The notes under the pieces were generated by a model. That model worked only from the letters and a program-made list of their open reading frames with translations, ran no database searches and was not told where the DNA came from. From contig NZ_FCNX02000009.1 of NCBI RefSeq assembly GCF_001544835.2, positions 1 through 64,000 of the forward strand: DNA of 64,000 nucleotides, read 5' to 3'. This DNA comes from Caballeronia fortuita (GTDB lineage: Bacteria > Pseudomonadota > Gammaproteobacteria > Burkholderiales > Burkholderiaceae). A program made the translations under genes and the position numbers. Positions 38,794-47,161 of this stretch are shown in pieces (within the stretch, counting starts at the first letter, position 1; each line of letters starts with the position of its first letter).

Positions 38794-38920
38794 GGCTACA
38801 ACTTGCGGCGCTTTCCCTTTCCGTGTATCTCCAAGGACACAACCAACGCTTGAACCGACTTGTAGCACCCGGGCTACAATAAGCCTCGTTCCGTCAATTC
38901 TTGACGCCCCGAGGCTACAA
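38794..38920. promoter_or_regulatory. HipB operator candidates upstream of hipBA
   Basis: GGCTACAA occurs at 38794-38801, 38872-38879 and 38913-38920, the last directly touching the hipB ATG. An inverted copy at 38860-38866 makes TTGTAGC-N6-GCTACAA (38860-38879). Autoregulatory HipB sites are expected here. Confidence 0.6.
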
Positions 38921-39184
38921 ATGACGACATTGGCAGATATCGGCGAAATGCTGAAGGACGCCCGCCGCGCGAGCGGACTTTCGCAAAAAGAACTGGCCGA
39001 ACGCGCCGGTATATCGCGCACGACGCTCGCCCGCATGGAAACGCTCGCTCGCGGCGACATGAGCGTATCGGCACTTGTGCGGCTCCTCGAAGCCGCCGGC
39101 TACGATCTGCGCGCCGTCAAGCGCGGCCACGCACGCACGCTGGATGACGTCCTGACCGAGCAGCGCAACGCGGGAGACCAATGA
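38921..39184 (+). CDS. hipB: HipB-type antitoxin and autorepressor
   Basis: 87 residues. A Cro/C1-type helix-turn-helix (SGLSQKELAERAGISRTTLARME) occupies the N-terminal part, followed by a short helical tail (ARTLDDVLTEQRNA). In HipBA modules it binds its operator and neutralises HipA. The stop is one base before the hipA ATG, as expected for a coupled antitoxin-toxin pair. Confidence 0.9.
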   Translation: MTTLADIGEMLKDARRASGLSQKELAERAGISRTTLARMETLARGDMSVSALVRLLEAAGYDLRAVKRGHARTLDDVLTEQRNAGDQ

Positions 39185-39185
39185 C

Positions 39186-40529
39186 ATGCGTCTCAACGTC
39201 TTCGTCAAAGGCAAACTCGTCGCGCATCTCTATCGGCAGGCGGACGATTACGCGCTGCGCTACACCGCCGACGCCACCGCCGACGACTTCGTCAGCCTCA
39301 CCATGCCGGTTCGCGAGGAAGCGTGGGTGTGGCCGCGCGACCTGCATCCCTTCTTCCGGCAGAATCTGCCCGAAGGCTTCCTCCTTCAGGTGATCCGGGA
39401 GGAATTCGGCCCTTATCTCGACGGCACCGATCTTTCGCTGCTCGCGGTCATCGGCGGATCGGGCATCGGCCGGGTTACCGTCACGCCCGAAGGCGGCGCG
39501 CCGGGCGGCGAACTCGAACCGCTCGACCTTAAAAGCCTGCTGCACGAAGACATCACGACGGGCCATTTCGCCGAACTCGTGCGCTACTACGCCCGCGCGG
39601 CCATTTCGGGCGCCGTACCCAAGTTCCTCGCGCCCGAACGCCCGGCGACCCAGCCGCCCGTAGGCAAGCAGACGCTGCGCACGAGCCGCCACATCATCAA
39701 GGGTTCCGACGAGCAAACGCCTTACCTCGGCTTCAATGAGCATTACTCGATGCAAGTGCTGGCGCGGCTCGGCGTCGCGCGCGTCGCGAGAACGACGATG
39801 TCGGACGATGGCCGCGTGCTCGTCGTCGACCGCTTCGATGTCGACGAAATGGGCAAGCCGGCGTTCGGCGTCGAGGACGCCTGCGGATTGCTCGGCCTGC
39901 CGCCGCACGAGAAATACCGTCCATCGACGGAACAGGTGCTCAACGCGACGAAACCCTACATCGCCGCCGCGAACTGGCGGCGCGAGGCCGAGCAGCTAGG
40001 CTGGCTGCTCATCACGAATTACGTCGTGCGCAACGCGGACTGCCACGCCAAGAACATCGCGCTGCTCTACTCGGATATCGACGACGTACTCTACACGCCC
40101 GCCTACGACATCGTCACGACCGAAGCCTACCCGCGCTTCGCGAACAATCCGCCGGGCCTGAGCATCGACGGCCGCAAGACGTGGGCGCCGGGGCGAACGC
40201 TCGAGCGCTTCTTCAATACGCGGCTCGGCATTGCGCCGAAGCGTTATCGCGAGATGGTCGAAGCATTGTGCGACGCTGCGGTGTCGACGGGAAAGGACAT
40301 CGCCGAAGCGGCGAAGAACGAGACGCGCTGGCACTGGATTGCCAAACAGATGCTGCATGCGTGGAACGAAGGGATGGCGTCGCTGCGCAGCGCCAAACCG
40401 CAAGTGGCGCTCAGAGCGCTCACGCCCGTCATCGAGGCAGCGGGTTTCTCGGACGCCGAGACGGCCGGCAAGTCTAGGGAGGTGATCGGACGCTCGGAAT
40501 TGCTGGCGAATCCCGGCAAGGAACACTAA
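39186..40529 (+). CDS. hipA: HipA-type Ser/Thr kinase toxin
   Basis: 447 residues. The N-terminal couple-hipA region (VFVKGKLVAHLYRQ...) and the HipA core are present. Catalytic NYVVRNADCHAKNIALLYS (the h-R-N-x-D-x-H-x-K-N motif) and the metal-binding Asp in YDIVTT are intact, so an active kinase is expected. Known HipA kinases phosphorylate glutamyl-tRNA synthetase or other targets and cause growth arrest. The target here is unknown. Confidence 0.92.
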   Translation: MRLNVFVKGKLVAHLYRQADDYALRYTADATADDFVSLTMPVREEAWVWPRDLHPFFRQNLPEGFLLQVIREEFGPYLDGTDLSLLAVIGGSGIGRVTVTPEGGAPGGELEPLDLKSLLHEDITTGHFAELVRYYARAAISGAVPKFLAPERPATQPPVGKQTLRTSRHIIKGSDEQTPYLGFNEHYSMQVLARLGVARVARTTMSDDGRVLVVDRFDVDEMGKPAFGVEDACGLLGLPPHEKYRPSTEQVLNATKPYIAAANWRREAEQLGWLLITNYVVRNADCHAKNIALLYSDIDDVLYTPAYDIVTTEAYPRFANNPPGLSIDGRKTWAPGRTLERFFNTRLGIAPKRYREMVEALCDAAVSTGKDIAEAAKNETRWHWIAKQMLHAWNEGMASLRSAKPQVALRALTPVIEAAGFSDAETAGKSREVIGRSELLANPGKEH

Positions 40530-40559
40530 AAGCGCGCTCGCCGCCGCAATTCGAAAGGC

Positions 40560-40591
40560 AAAAAAAAAGCCCGCTTCAGTTGAGCGGGCTT
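40560..40591 (-). terminator. Intrinsic terminator (minus strand) of the sugar dehydrogenase operon
   Basis: AAGCCCGCT-N7-AGCGGGCTT hairpin followed, on the minus strand, by a run of nine T. It ends transcription coming from the cytochrome c gene and faces the hipA 3' end. A GGAGAC...GTCTCC inverted pair lies further upstream (near 40616-40650). Confidence 0.85.
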
Positions 40592-40723
40592 GAATCCACA
40601 TCGGTTGAGACATGGAGGAGACAGGTGTAAGTATAAACCCTTAAGTCTCCACGTCAACACCTAAAATAAAAAAATTCGCAATCGGGAATCGACCGCAGCG
40701 AATTTGCAACACTCCGGCGGACA

Positions 40724-41029
40724 TCATTGCTTGCCGAGGCTGTGGTAGTACGCCGCGAGATTGGCGACATCCGCGTCGGACAAGGTCTTCGCCATCATCG
40801 ACATCATTTCGTTCTTGCGCTCGCCCGAACGGAAATCGTTGAGCGCCTTCACAAGATATTCCTCGGTCTGGCCCGCGAGATTAGGCGCTTCGGGCAGCTT
40901 CGAGATTCCGTCGATGCCGTGACACGCCGCGCACGCCGATGCCTTCGCGCGCCCGGCCTTGATGTCTCCCGCAGCGAACGACGCCTGCGACAGCGCAGCC
41001 AGCGCCAGCACGATCACGATGCGCTTCAT
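40724..41029 (-). CDS. Periplasmic monohaem cytochrome c
   Basis: 101 residues. A signal peptide ([21 protein letters not shown]) precedes the haem site CAACHG and a distal Met in the [21 protein letters not shown] block, typical of class I cytochromes c. It overlaps the upstream dehydrogenase by 4 bp (ATGA) and probably accepts its electrons. Confidence 0.93.
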   Translation of the reverse strand: MKRIVIVLALAALSQASFAAGDIKAGRAKASACAACHGIDGISKLPEAPNLAGQTEEYLVKALNDFRSGERKNEMMSMMAKTLSDADVANLAAYYHSLGKQ

Positions 41030-42294
41030 TTCGACCCCGTGTACGAGATGCGATAGATCGCGCCCGCATAGTCGTCGGAGACGAGGAGCGAGCCATCTTG
41101 CAGCGTCTGCACGTCGACCGGCCGGCCCATGTATTCGCCGCTCGGCGTGAGCCAGCCTTCCGCGAAGACTTCCGCTTCGCCGGCCGTGCCGTCGTCCTTG
41201 ATCGGGACGAACATGATGCGCGCGCCGATCGGCTTCGTGCGATTCCACGAGCCGTGCTCCGCATCGAAGATGCCGCCCTGATATTTCTGCGGGAACATCT
41301 TGCCGTTATAGAACGACATGCCCAGATCGGCGGCGTGCGCGGCGAATTCGACCTGCGGAAACACGACGCCCGCCGGCGGATTCTGGTCCTTGTATTCGAC
41401 CGTGCGCACCTTGCCGCCGCCGTACCACGGGAAGCCGAATTTCTCGCCGGCCTTGGTCGCGTGATTCAGCTCGCCGGGCGGGGTGTCGTCGCCCATGCCG
41501 TCGACCTGGTTATCGGTGAACCAGAGCGTCTTGTCCTTCGGATTGAAGTCGAGGCCGACCGAATTGCGCACGCCGTGCGCGTAGACTTCGCGATTCTTGC
41601 CGTCCTGATCCAGCCGGATGATGCCCGCCAGCCCGTTCTTGTCGAGCTCGGCGAGCTTGTCCTTCGGCGGCACGTTCCACGGCTGGCCGAGCGCGATGTA
41701 CAGCTTCTTGTCCGGACCGACGCGGCAGTAACGCGCGCCGTGATTGAAGCTCTCGAACTGCGTGGGTATCAGCTTGCCCTGCGGCACGACGACCGCCGCC
41801 GCGACATCCGGGCCGCCTTCGCCGAAGAACTGCGCCGCCGGAAAGCCGAGTACGCGATTCTGCTCGACGACGTAGAGCACGCCGTCCGGCGAGAAGCACA
41901 CGCCATTGGGCACCTTGAACGTCACCGAAGACGCGAACTGCACGACATCGCTCGCGACGCGCTGCTTGGTCCGATCGGTCACCTGCCACACGCGATTCTT
42001 CCGCGTGCCGACGAATACGACGCCCGTCGACGGCTCGATCGTCATTGCGCGCGCTTCGGGCACGACAGCGTACAGCTCGATCTTGAAGCCCGGCGGCAGC
42101 TTGATCTGCTCGAGATTCTTGCGCAGCGCATCGGCGGTCTGGCCGGATTGCGGGATGGTTTCCGCCGGCGTCGCGTTGCCGGTCTGACGGAAGTTCGACA
42201 GCGTGTTGACGTTGTCCTGCGCGGCATGCGCGATCGGCAGGCAGGTGAACATCGCACCGGCGGCCAGCGGCACCAGCTTGAGCGTTGCGTTCAT
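41026..42294 (-). CDS. PQQ-dependent sugar (glucose/sorbosone) dehydrogenase-like protein
   Basis: 422 residues from the ATG at 42292-42294 after GGAGAC. The signal peptide ends AHAA. A six-bladed beta-propeller pattern follows ([73 protein letters not shown]). These match the GSDH family of soluble periplasmic quinoproteins. The coupled cytochrome c supports an oxidation chain. The substrate cannot be told from sequence, and no pqq synthesis genes are in the window. Confidence 0.87.
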   Translation of the reverse strand: MNATLKLVPLAAGAMFTCLPIAHAAQDNVNTLSNFRQTGNATPAETIPQSGQTADALRKNLEQIKLPPGFKIELYAVVPEARAMTIEPSTGVVFVGTRKNRVWQVTDRTKQRVASDVVQFASSVTFKVPNGVCFSPDGVLYVVEQNRVLGFPAAQFFGEGGPDVAAAVVVPQGKLIPTQFESFNHGARYCRVGPDKKLYIALGQPWNVPPKDKLAELDKNGLAGIIRLDQDGKNREVYAHGVRNSVGLDFNPKDKTLWFTDNQVDGMGDDTPPGELNHATKAGEKFGFPWYGGGKVRTVEYKDQNPPAGVVFPQVEFAAHAADLGMSFYNGKMFPQKYQGGIFDAEHGSWNRTKPIGARIMFVPIKDDGTAGEAEVFAEGWLTPSGEYMGRPVDVQTLQDGSLLVSDDYAGAIYRISYTGSK

Positions 42295-42511
42295 TTGAGT
42301 TGTCTCCGGATTTGTTATTTGAACGGAGCGGGGCGTTACGGCGCCATCGTCCGGTTCCATGCAAAGCAGGACTGCTCTTCAAAACTGCACTGAACCACCT
42401 GCGACCACGCGCGCGCAGCGCGAGAGAAACGAAAAGAATCTTAGGACAGAAAACGCGCATGTAAGCAGCGGATGGCGAATTTTCGCGCCCGCGCGCCGCG
42501 CCATGCGGCAT

Positions 42512-43270
42512 CTATTTCCGGCCGTCGAAGAGAAACACGTTGCCGCGGTCCGGACTCGGCAGCGCGACGAGCAGACGCGCGCCGTCGAGCACGGCGTTAC
42601 CGGTCACGGTCGTGTCGGGAATCGGGCAGGGCGCGGGCCCGAAGGTCACGGAGACGTCGTAGGCGTTCGTGCCTTCGTGCGGCGCAGTCGTCCCCTTGAA
42701 GATGCAGCCGGATGTCGTCGTGCCCGCGAGATAGCCGTCGCCCGCAACGGTGATGCGCGTCTGCGTCGTGCCGCCGAGCGTCATGCCGCGCCCGCTGTAC
42801 AGGCCGAGCGCGTTGGCGCGGGTCGGTGCGATGTCGAGCATCGGCGCCGCGCTGGCGGAGAACGCGAGTCCCGCGCTGCCGTCCTTGTTCGCGACGGTTC
42901 CGGCGACGGCGGGCGCCTGCGCGAAATTCGCGCTGAACACGGCGGCCAATGCCGGCGCGCGGCCGATGTGATAGTCGAACGCGGAATCGCTGGTGAAGCG
43001 CCCGTCGCCAGACTGCGCGCCATTCTTCGCGACCGCGACGCCCGCCAGTCCCGTGCCGCCCGCGCCGCCATAGAAGAGATACGCGGTTCCGTCGAAGAGC
43101 ATGAGAAGCGTCGCTTCGGCCGTGCTGCCCTTGAGCGAACCTTTATAGACGCCGCCGGATGGCAAGGTTGTCGTGACGGTGCCGGGCGGCGGAGGCGTGC
43201 CGGTGCCGCCCGTCGAACAGGCGGCGAGCGCGATGGCGCAGACCATGAAGGGAATCGCGTTTCTTTTCAT
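42512..43270 (-). CDS. Lipoprotein, function unknown
   Basis: 252 residues. The lipobox ALAAC follows a good signal peptide. The mature part begins with a short Thr/Pro/Gly linker (STGGTGTPPPPGT) and then has beta-rich repeats (GGVYKGSLKGSTAEATLLMLFDGTAYLFYGG). Two late Cys (SGCIFKG, APCPIPD) could pair. No known domain recognised. Confidence 0.75.
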   Translation of the reverse strand: MKRNAIPFMVCAIALAACSTGGTGTPPPPGTVTTTLPSGGVYKGSLKGSTAEATLLMLFDGTAYLFYGGAGGTGLAGVAVAKNGAQSGDGRFTSDSAFDYHIGRAPALAAVFSANFAQAPAVAGTVANKDGSAGLAFSASAAPMLDIAPTRANALGLYSGRGMTLGGTTQTRITVAGDGYLAGTTTSGCIFKGTTAPHEGTNAYDVSVTFGPAPCPIPDTTVTGNAVLDGARLLVALPSPDRGNVFLFDGRK

Positions 43271-43452
43271 TCAGGACTCCGGTCGCGAGCGTTTGAGCGT
43301 TCTGTATAAGCGCTTCGAACATTCCGGTCAAGCGTGCCGCGCCTGCTCATTCGGCGCTCATTCTGCCTCTTTACGATGCTTTTCATGCCGGCGCGATACA
43401 CGAAACGCGCGCCGGACCCAACAAGACATCGTCCGATCCGAGGAGCAAAAAC

Positions 43453-43929
43453 ATGAACAAGTCGACTATCGCCGTATGTGCATTGGCCGTCGCCTGCACG
43501 GTGGGCATGAGCGGCTGCGCATCGATGGGCAGTTCCGCCGACATCTACGACAGCATGCAGACGCAGCACGAAGAAACGGTGCGCATGGCGACCGTCGAAA
43601 GCGTGCGCGGCGTAACGATCGACAACAACGACGGCCATCCCGCGCCTTTCGGCGCACTCGGCGGCGGCCTGCTCGGCGCGGTCGCGGGCAGCGCGGTCGG
43701 CGAAGGACATGGATCGTTGCTCGCGGGCGTGATCGGCGGCATCGCGGGCGCGGTCGCGGGCGATCAGGTCCAGGATCATCTCGAACGGCAGCGCGGACTC
43801 GAAATCACCGTGCGGCTCGACAACGGCGATTTGCGCGCGATCACCCAGGCCGCCGATGGCCAGACGTTCCATGCCGGCCAGCGCGTGCGTCTGCTGTCGA
43901 GCGGCGGCATCACACGCGTGACGGCCTGA
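43453..43929 (+). CDS. Glycine-zipper 2TM-type outer-membrane lipoprotein (SlyB/Pcp-like)
   Basis: 158 residues. The lipobox MSGC comes after a signal peptide. The Gly-zipper region GALGGGLLGAVAGSAVGEGHGSLLAGVIGGIAGAVAGDQVQD matches the 2TM glycine-zipper domain, and a C-terminal SlyB-like beta domain follows (LEITVRLDNGDLRAITQAADGQTFHAGQRVRLL). It anchors in the outer membrane and likely supports envelope integrity. GAGG precedes the ATG. Confidence 0.88.
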   Translation: MNKSTIAVCALAVACTVGMSGCASMGSSADIYDSMQTQHEETVRMATVESVRGVTIDNNDGHPAPFGALGGGLLGAVAGSAVGEGHGSLLAGVIGGIAGAVAGDQVQDHLERQRGLEITVRLDNGDLRAITQAADGQTFHAGQRVRLLSSGGITRVTA

Positions 43930-43971
43930 CCTGCGACAAAGCCGGCTTCGGCCGGCGCGCTCCTTCTAACG

Positions 43972-44373
43972 TCAAACGCGCCGATACACCGGCGCCTGCG
44001 TGCCGCTCGTCGCCCGGCCCCATATTTGCTCGTCCGTGAGCGTCGTTTCGATGAGTTCGACGGGCGCTTCGCCATCCCGAATCACCGCGACGCGAAAGCC
44101 GTCGATCGGTTCATACGGCCCGAGCAGAATCGTCTTTCCCTCGATCGCCTTTGCCAGATCGCTCACCTTGAACGCGACGTGCGGCATCGCGCGCAACATC
44201 TCGGGCAGCGTGCTGCCTTCCTCGAAGCGGTGATATTGCACGCGCATGAGCGCGCATTCGGCATCGCTCGTAAACATGCGGAACATCGCGCTGTAGCGCT
44301 CGCCTTCGCGCGGCGTTTGCGCCGGAATGCCGAGATGATGGAATTCGTATGTGACGCCGTTTCGGATGAACAT
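43972..44373 (-). CDS. VOC (glyoxalase-like) family protein
   Basis: 133 residues. It begins with HHLGIP and has PHVAFKVSDLAKAIEG and VELIETT, the beta-alpha-beta-beta-beta modules and three metal-ligand-like residues (His, His, Glu) of vicinal-oxygen-chelate proteins. The start follows CTGGAG. The substrate is unknown. A 55-residue gene ends 21 bp upstream in the same direction and is probably cotranscribed. Confidence 0.78.
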   Translation of the reverse strand: MFIRNGVTYEFHHLGIPAQTPREGERYSAMFRMFTSDAECALMRVQYHRFEEGSTLPEMLRAMPHVAFKVSDLAKAIEGKTILLGPYEPIDGFRVAVIRDGEAPVELIETTLTDEQIWGRATSGTQAPVYRRV

Positions 44374-44394
44374 CGCGCGCTCCAGCGGTTCGGT

Positions 44395-44562
44395 TCAGTA
44401 TGCGCCGGCCATCGGCAAGAGCAGATAGGGCAGGAGGTCTTCGTAGCGTATCGGTTCGGCGGACGCGGCGGCGTCGACGGCGATTTGTTCCGTCGACGTG
44501 TCGCGCTCGGCGTCCGCGGCGACCAGCGATGCGGCGGCGATGGGCGTCGGTTCGATCTTCAT
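44395..44562 (-). CDS. 55-residue protein upstream of the VOC gene
   Basis: An ATG at 44560-44562 with a strong GGAGGG four bases upstream opens a 55-codon frame: MKIEPTPIAAASLVAADAER near the start and a C-terminal hydrophobic segment DLLPYLLLPMAGAY. It ends 21 bp before the VOC gene. It is small, acidic and of no recognised family. The good ribosome site is the main evidence that it is real. Confidence 0.6.
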   Translation of the reverse strand: MKIEPTPIAAASLVAADAERDTSTEQIAVDAAASAEPIRYEDLLPYLLLPMAGAY

Positions 44563-44633
44563 CTTTCCCTCCTGACGTGCGGCGTGTGAGGGCAGTGTGC
44601 TAGGGCAGAATTAGCGGATCGTGAGGTGCGGAT

Positions 44634-45833
44634 ATGGGAAGCGAGCGGCGGATCATCGTCTTCGGCGCGTTCGATCGTCATAACTTCGGCGACATGCTGT
44701 TCGCGCATGTCGTCGCGGCACTGCTCGAGCAACGCTGTCCCGGGATCGCGCCGATATTCGCCGGATGCGCGCAGCGCGACTTGCGCGCATACGGCGGTCA
44801 CGATGTCGCCGCGCTCGCGCCGCTCGCCGCGCGCTGGCGCGACGAACCGCTCGCGCTGATTCACGCGGGCGGCGAGTTGCTCACGTGCGGCGCTTGGGAA
44901 GCCGCCGTGATGCTGACGAAACCCGAAGAAGCGCAAGCCCGCATCGCGCGATACGGCTCACGCGCACAAGACCGCGACGCCTGGGCGCGCACGGAACTCG
45001 CCACCGGCGCGCGCGCGCCGTACGTGATCGGCCGCGAGACGTTCCCGCAGGCGTCGATATGCGCGAACGCGATCGGCGGCGCGGCGCTCGACCACAGCGA
45101 TGCCGCGTTACGCGCCGAAGTCCTCGCCAAACTCCGCTCGGCCGATCACGTCAGCGTGCGCGACACGCACACGCGAGCCGCGCTCAGGCAATCGGGCCTC
45201 GACGCGCAGCTCGTTCCCGATCCGGCATCGATGGTCGCCGAACTCTTCGACGCGCGCATCCGCATGCACGCCGGCGCGCGCCGCGCGTTCGCCCACGGTT
45301 ATCTCGCGGTCCAGTTGAGCGCGGATTTCGGCGACGACGCGACGCTCGCGCAGATCGCGCATCGGCTGGATCGGATCGGACGATCGACCGGGCTCGGCAT
45401 TGCGCTGTTCCGTGCGGGCGCGGCGCCGTGGCACGACGACATCGCGGTCTACGAGCGCATGGCGGCGCGCATGCGGCATCCGGCGGTGACAATCGTCGAT
45501 TCATTGAACGTCTGGGATATCTGCGCGCTGATCGCGAGCAGCGAAGGCTTCGCGGGCAGCAGTCTGCACGGCCGGATCGTCGCGATGGCGTACGGCTTGC
45601 CGCGCGTGAATCTGCATCACGCGGATTCGGTCAAACAGCGCGCGTATGTATCGACGTGGGACATCGCGGGCGCGCCGGGCGTCGTGGCGATCGCGGACTT
45701 GCACGACGCGATGCTCGACGCACTTTCGATGGATCGCGAAGTGCTCAAAGAGAAAGCGGCGGCGTTTGCGAAGGCGCATCGCGAAGGGTTCGAACCCATC
45801 GCGCGATGTGCGGAACTCGCGGTCAAACGATGA
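44634..45833 (+). CDS. Polysaccharide pyruvyl-transferase family protein
   Basis: 399 residues. The N-terminal IVFGAFDRHNFGDMLFAHVV and the late SSEGFAGSSLHGRIVAMAYGLPRVN are the typical GT-B-like blocks of pyruvyl transferases (CsaB/WcaK group), which add pyruvate ketals to glycans. No other glycan genes stand next to it. The gene may act on an exopolysaccharide or an unrelated acceptor. Confidence 0.82.
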   Translation: MGSERRIIVFGAFDRHNFGDMLFAHVVAALLEQRCPGIAPIFAGCAQRDLRAYGGHDVAALAPLAARWRDEPLALIHAGGELLTCGAWEAAVMLTKPEEAQARIARYGSRAQDRDAWARTELATGARAPYVIGRETFPQASICANAIGGAALDHSDAALRAEVLAKLRSADHVSVRDTHTRAALRQSGLDAQLVPDPASMVAELFDARIRMHAGARRAFAHGYLAVQLSADFGDDATLAQIAHRLDRIGRSTGLGIALFRAGAAPWHDDIAVYERMAARMRHPAVTIVDSLNVWDICALIASSEGFAGSSLHGRIVAMAYGLPRVNLHHADSVKQRAYVSTWDIAGAPGVVAIADLHDAMLDALSMDREVLKEKAAAFAKAHREGFEPIARCAELAVKR

Positions 45834-45957
45834 CGCGGCGCAGGCTCGCGGACCGGGCACGCGTCGGCCGCGGCGCGAAAGCTTCGGGAAAGGCGGAATC
45901 GGCGCTGGCTGAATAACGAGTCCGCATGCTTTCGCGCGGATGTGCGACAAGGTTAGG

Positions 45958-46371
45958 ATGACGGCTTATCACCGACGCCGCGTGCAATCCGTCCGAATGA
46001 AGAGCATTACGAAACTTCTGCAGATCCAGACAATCAATTCTCGCCGTGTGACGTTCGAATTCGTGCGGGCGCTCTGGCATCTGCGCTCACTGCTCGGCTT
46101 GCTGCTGATAGTGTTCGTCGCGTTGTGCGCGGCCATGTTCTGGCTCGGCGCGCCCGTTGACAGCATCACGCACGCACGCGCTTCTTTCGGCGACACGCTC
46201 TATTTCTGCAGCGTGACGGCGCTCACCATCGGGTATGGCGATGTCGTCGCGACGACAGGCATCGGCCGCGCCTTGTCCGTGTTGCTGGGCCTTTATGGCG
46301 TCCTCGTGACAGGCGTGACGACGGCAGTCGCAGTGTTCGCGGTGCAGCGCGCGGCGGGGCGAACGGCCTGA
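45958..46371 (+). CDS. Two-transmembrane potassium channel-like protein
   Basis: 137 residues from the ATG at 45958 (AAGG upstream); an ATG at 45997 is possible. The first membrane helix (SLLGLLLIVFVALCAAMFWL), the pore loop with the selectivity filter TIGYGD and a second helix (LSVLLGLYGVLVTGVTTAVAVFAV) give a KcsA/Ion_trans_2 layout. No cytoplasmic RCK domain is present, so gating would be through the membrane part alone. Confidence 0.87.
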   Translation: MTAYHRRRVQSVRMKSITKLLQIQTINSRRVTFEFVRALWHLRSLLGLLLIVFVALCAAMFWLGAPVDSITHARASFGDTLYFCSVTALTIGYGDVVATTGIGRALSVLLGLYGVLVTGVTTAVAVFAVQRAAGRTA

Positions 46372-46455
46372 CGCGCGCCGGCTCATCTTTGCCCGCCCGC
46401 CCGCCCGCGTTGCGTCTATGCTTCAACTGGCCTCATCACACGGAGCGTCAACGCC

Positions 46456-47157
46456 ATGAACAACCTCGAAGGAAGGATCGTCGCCATTACGGGCGGCTTC
46501 GGCAGTCTGGGACTCGCAACGGCGCGCGTACTCGCGGGGCGCGGCGCGCACGTCGCGCTGATCGGTCACGGCGCGAGCAAGGACGCGTTGGCCGCGCCGC
46601 TCGATAGCGCGTGCATCGTGACGGGCATCGATCTGACGGATGCGAAATCCGCGCAACAGGCCATCGATACGATCGTTCAGCAGACGGGCGGGCTGCACGC
46701 GCTCGTCAACGTGGCCGGCGCGTTCAGTTGGGAAACGATCGCGGACGGCAGCGCCGACACCTGGCAGTCGATGTTCGACGTCAACGTGAAGACCGCGCTC
46801 AACGCATCGAAGGCGGCGCTCGCGGCGTTGAGCGCGCAGCAGGGCGGTCGCATCGTGAATGTCGGCGCGCTGGCCGCGATGAAAGCGGCGATGGGCATGG
46901 GCGCGTATGCGGCATCGAAGGCCGCGCTGTTGCGCCTCACCGAGGCGCTCGCGGAGGAGCTGAAGGATCGGGGCATAACGGTGAACGCGGTGTTGCCGTC
47001 GATCATCGATACCCCGCCGAATCGCCGCGACATGCCCGGCGCCGATTTCGACCGCTGGGTGAAGCCCGACGAACTCGGCGCGGTGGTCGCGTTCCTGCTT
47101 TCGCCCGAAGCGCAATGCATCACGGGCGCGGCGATTCCGGTTACGGGGCGCGTCTGA
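46456..47157 (+). CDS. Short-chain dehydrogenase/reductase
   Basis: 233 residues. The cofactor motif is TGGFGSLG (TGxxxGxG), with NVAG, YAASK and NVGAL. The catalytic Ser is replaced by Gly/Ala in NVGALAAM, so the usual Ser-Tyr-Lys triad is incomplete. Members with this pattern occur in Burkholderia. Activity and substrate are unknown. Confidence 0.85.
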   Translation: MNNLEGRIVAITGGFGSLGLATARVLAGRGAHVALIGHGASKDALAAPLDSACIVTGIDLTDAKSAQQAIDTIVQQTGGLHALVNVAGAFSWETIADGSADTWQSMFDVNVKTALNASKAALAALSAQQGGRIVNVGALAAMKAAMGMGAYAASKAALLRLTEALAEELKDRGITVNAVLPSIIDTPPNRRDMPGADFDRWVKPDELGAVVAFLLSPEAQCITGAAIPVTGRV

Positions 47158-47161
47158 CGTT

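Larger units (their letters stand above)
38538..38920. other. Structured intergenic region before hipB
   Basis: 383 bases with no convincing gene. CCACAG-N15-CTGTGG (38611-38637) contains two inverted near-DnaA-boxes (ATATCCACA and the complement TTGTCCACA). A G/C-rich stretch with CCTTGG and CCAAGC complementarity (38665-38700) follows. A strong hairpin stands at 38732-38761, and HipB operator-like half-sites occur from 38794. A small RNA is conceivable. Confidence 0.4.
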
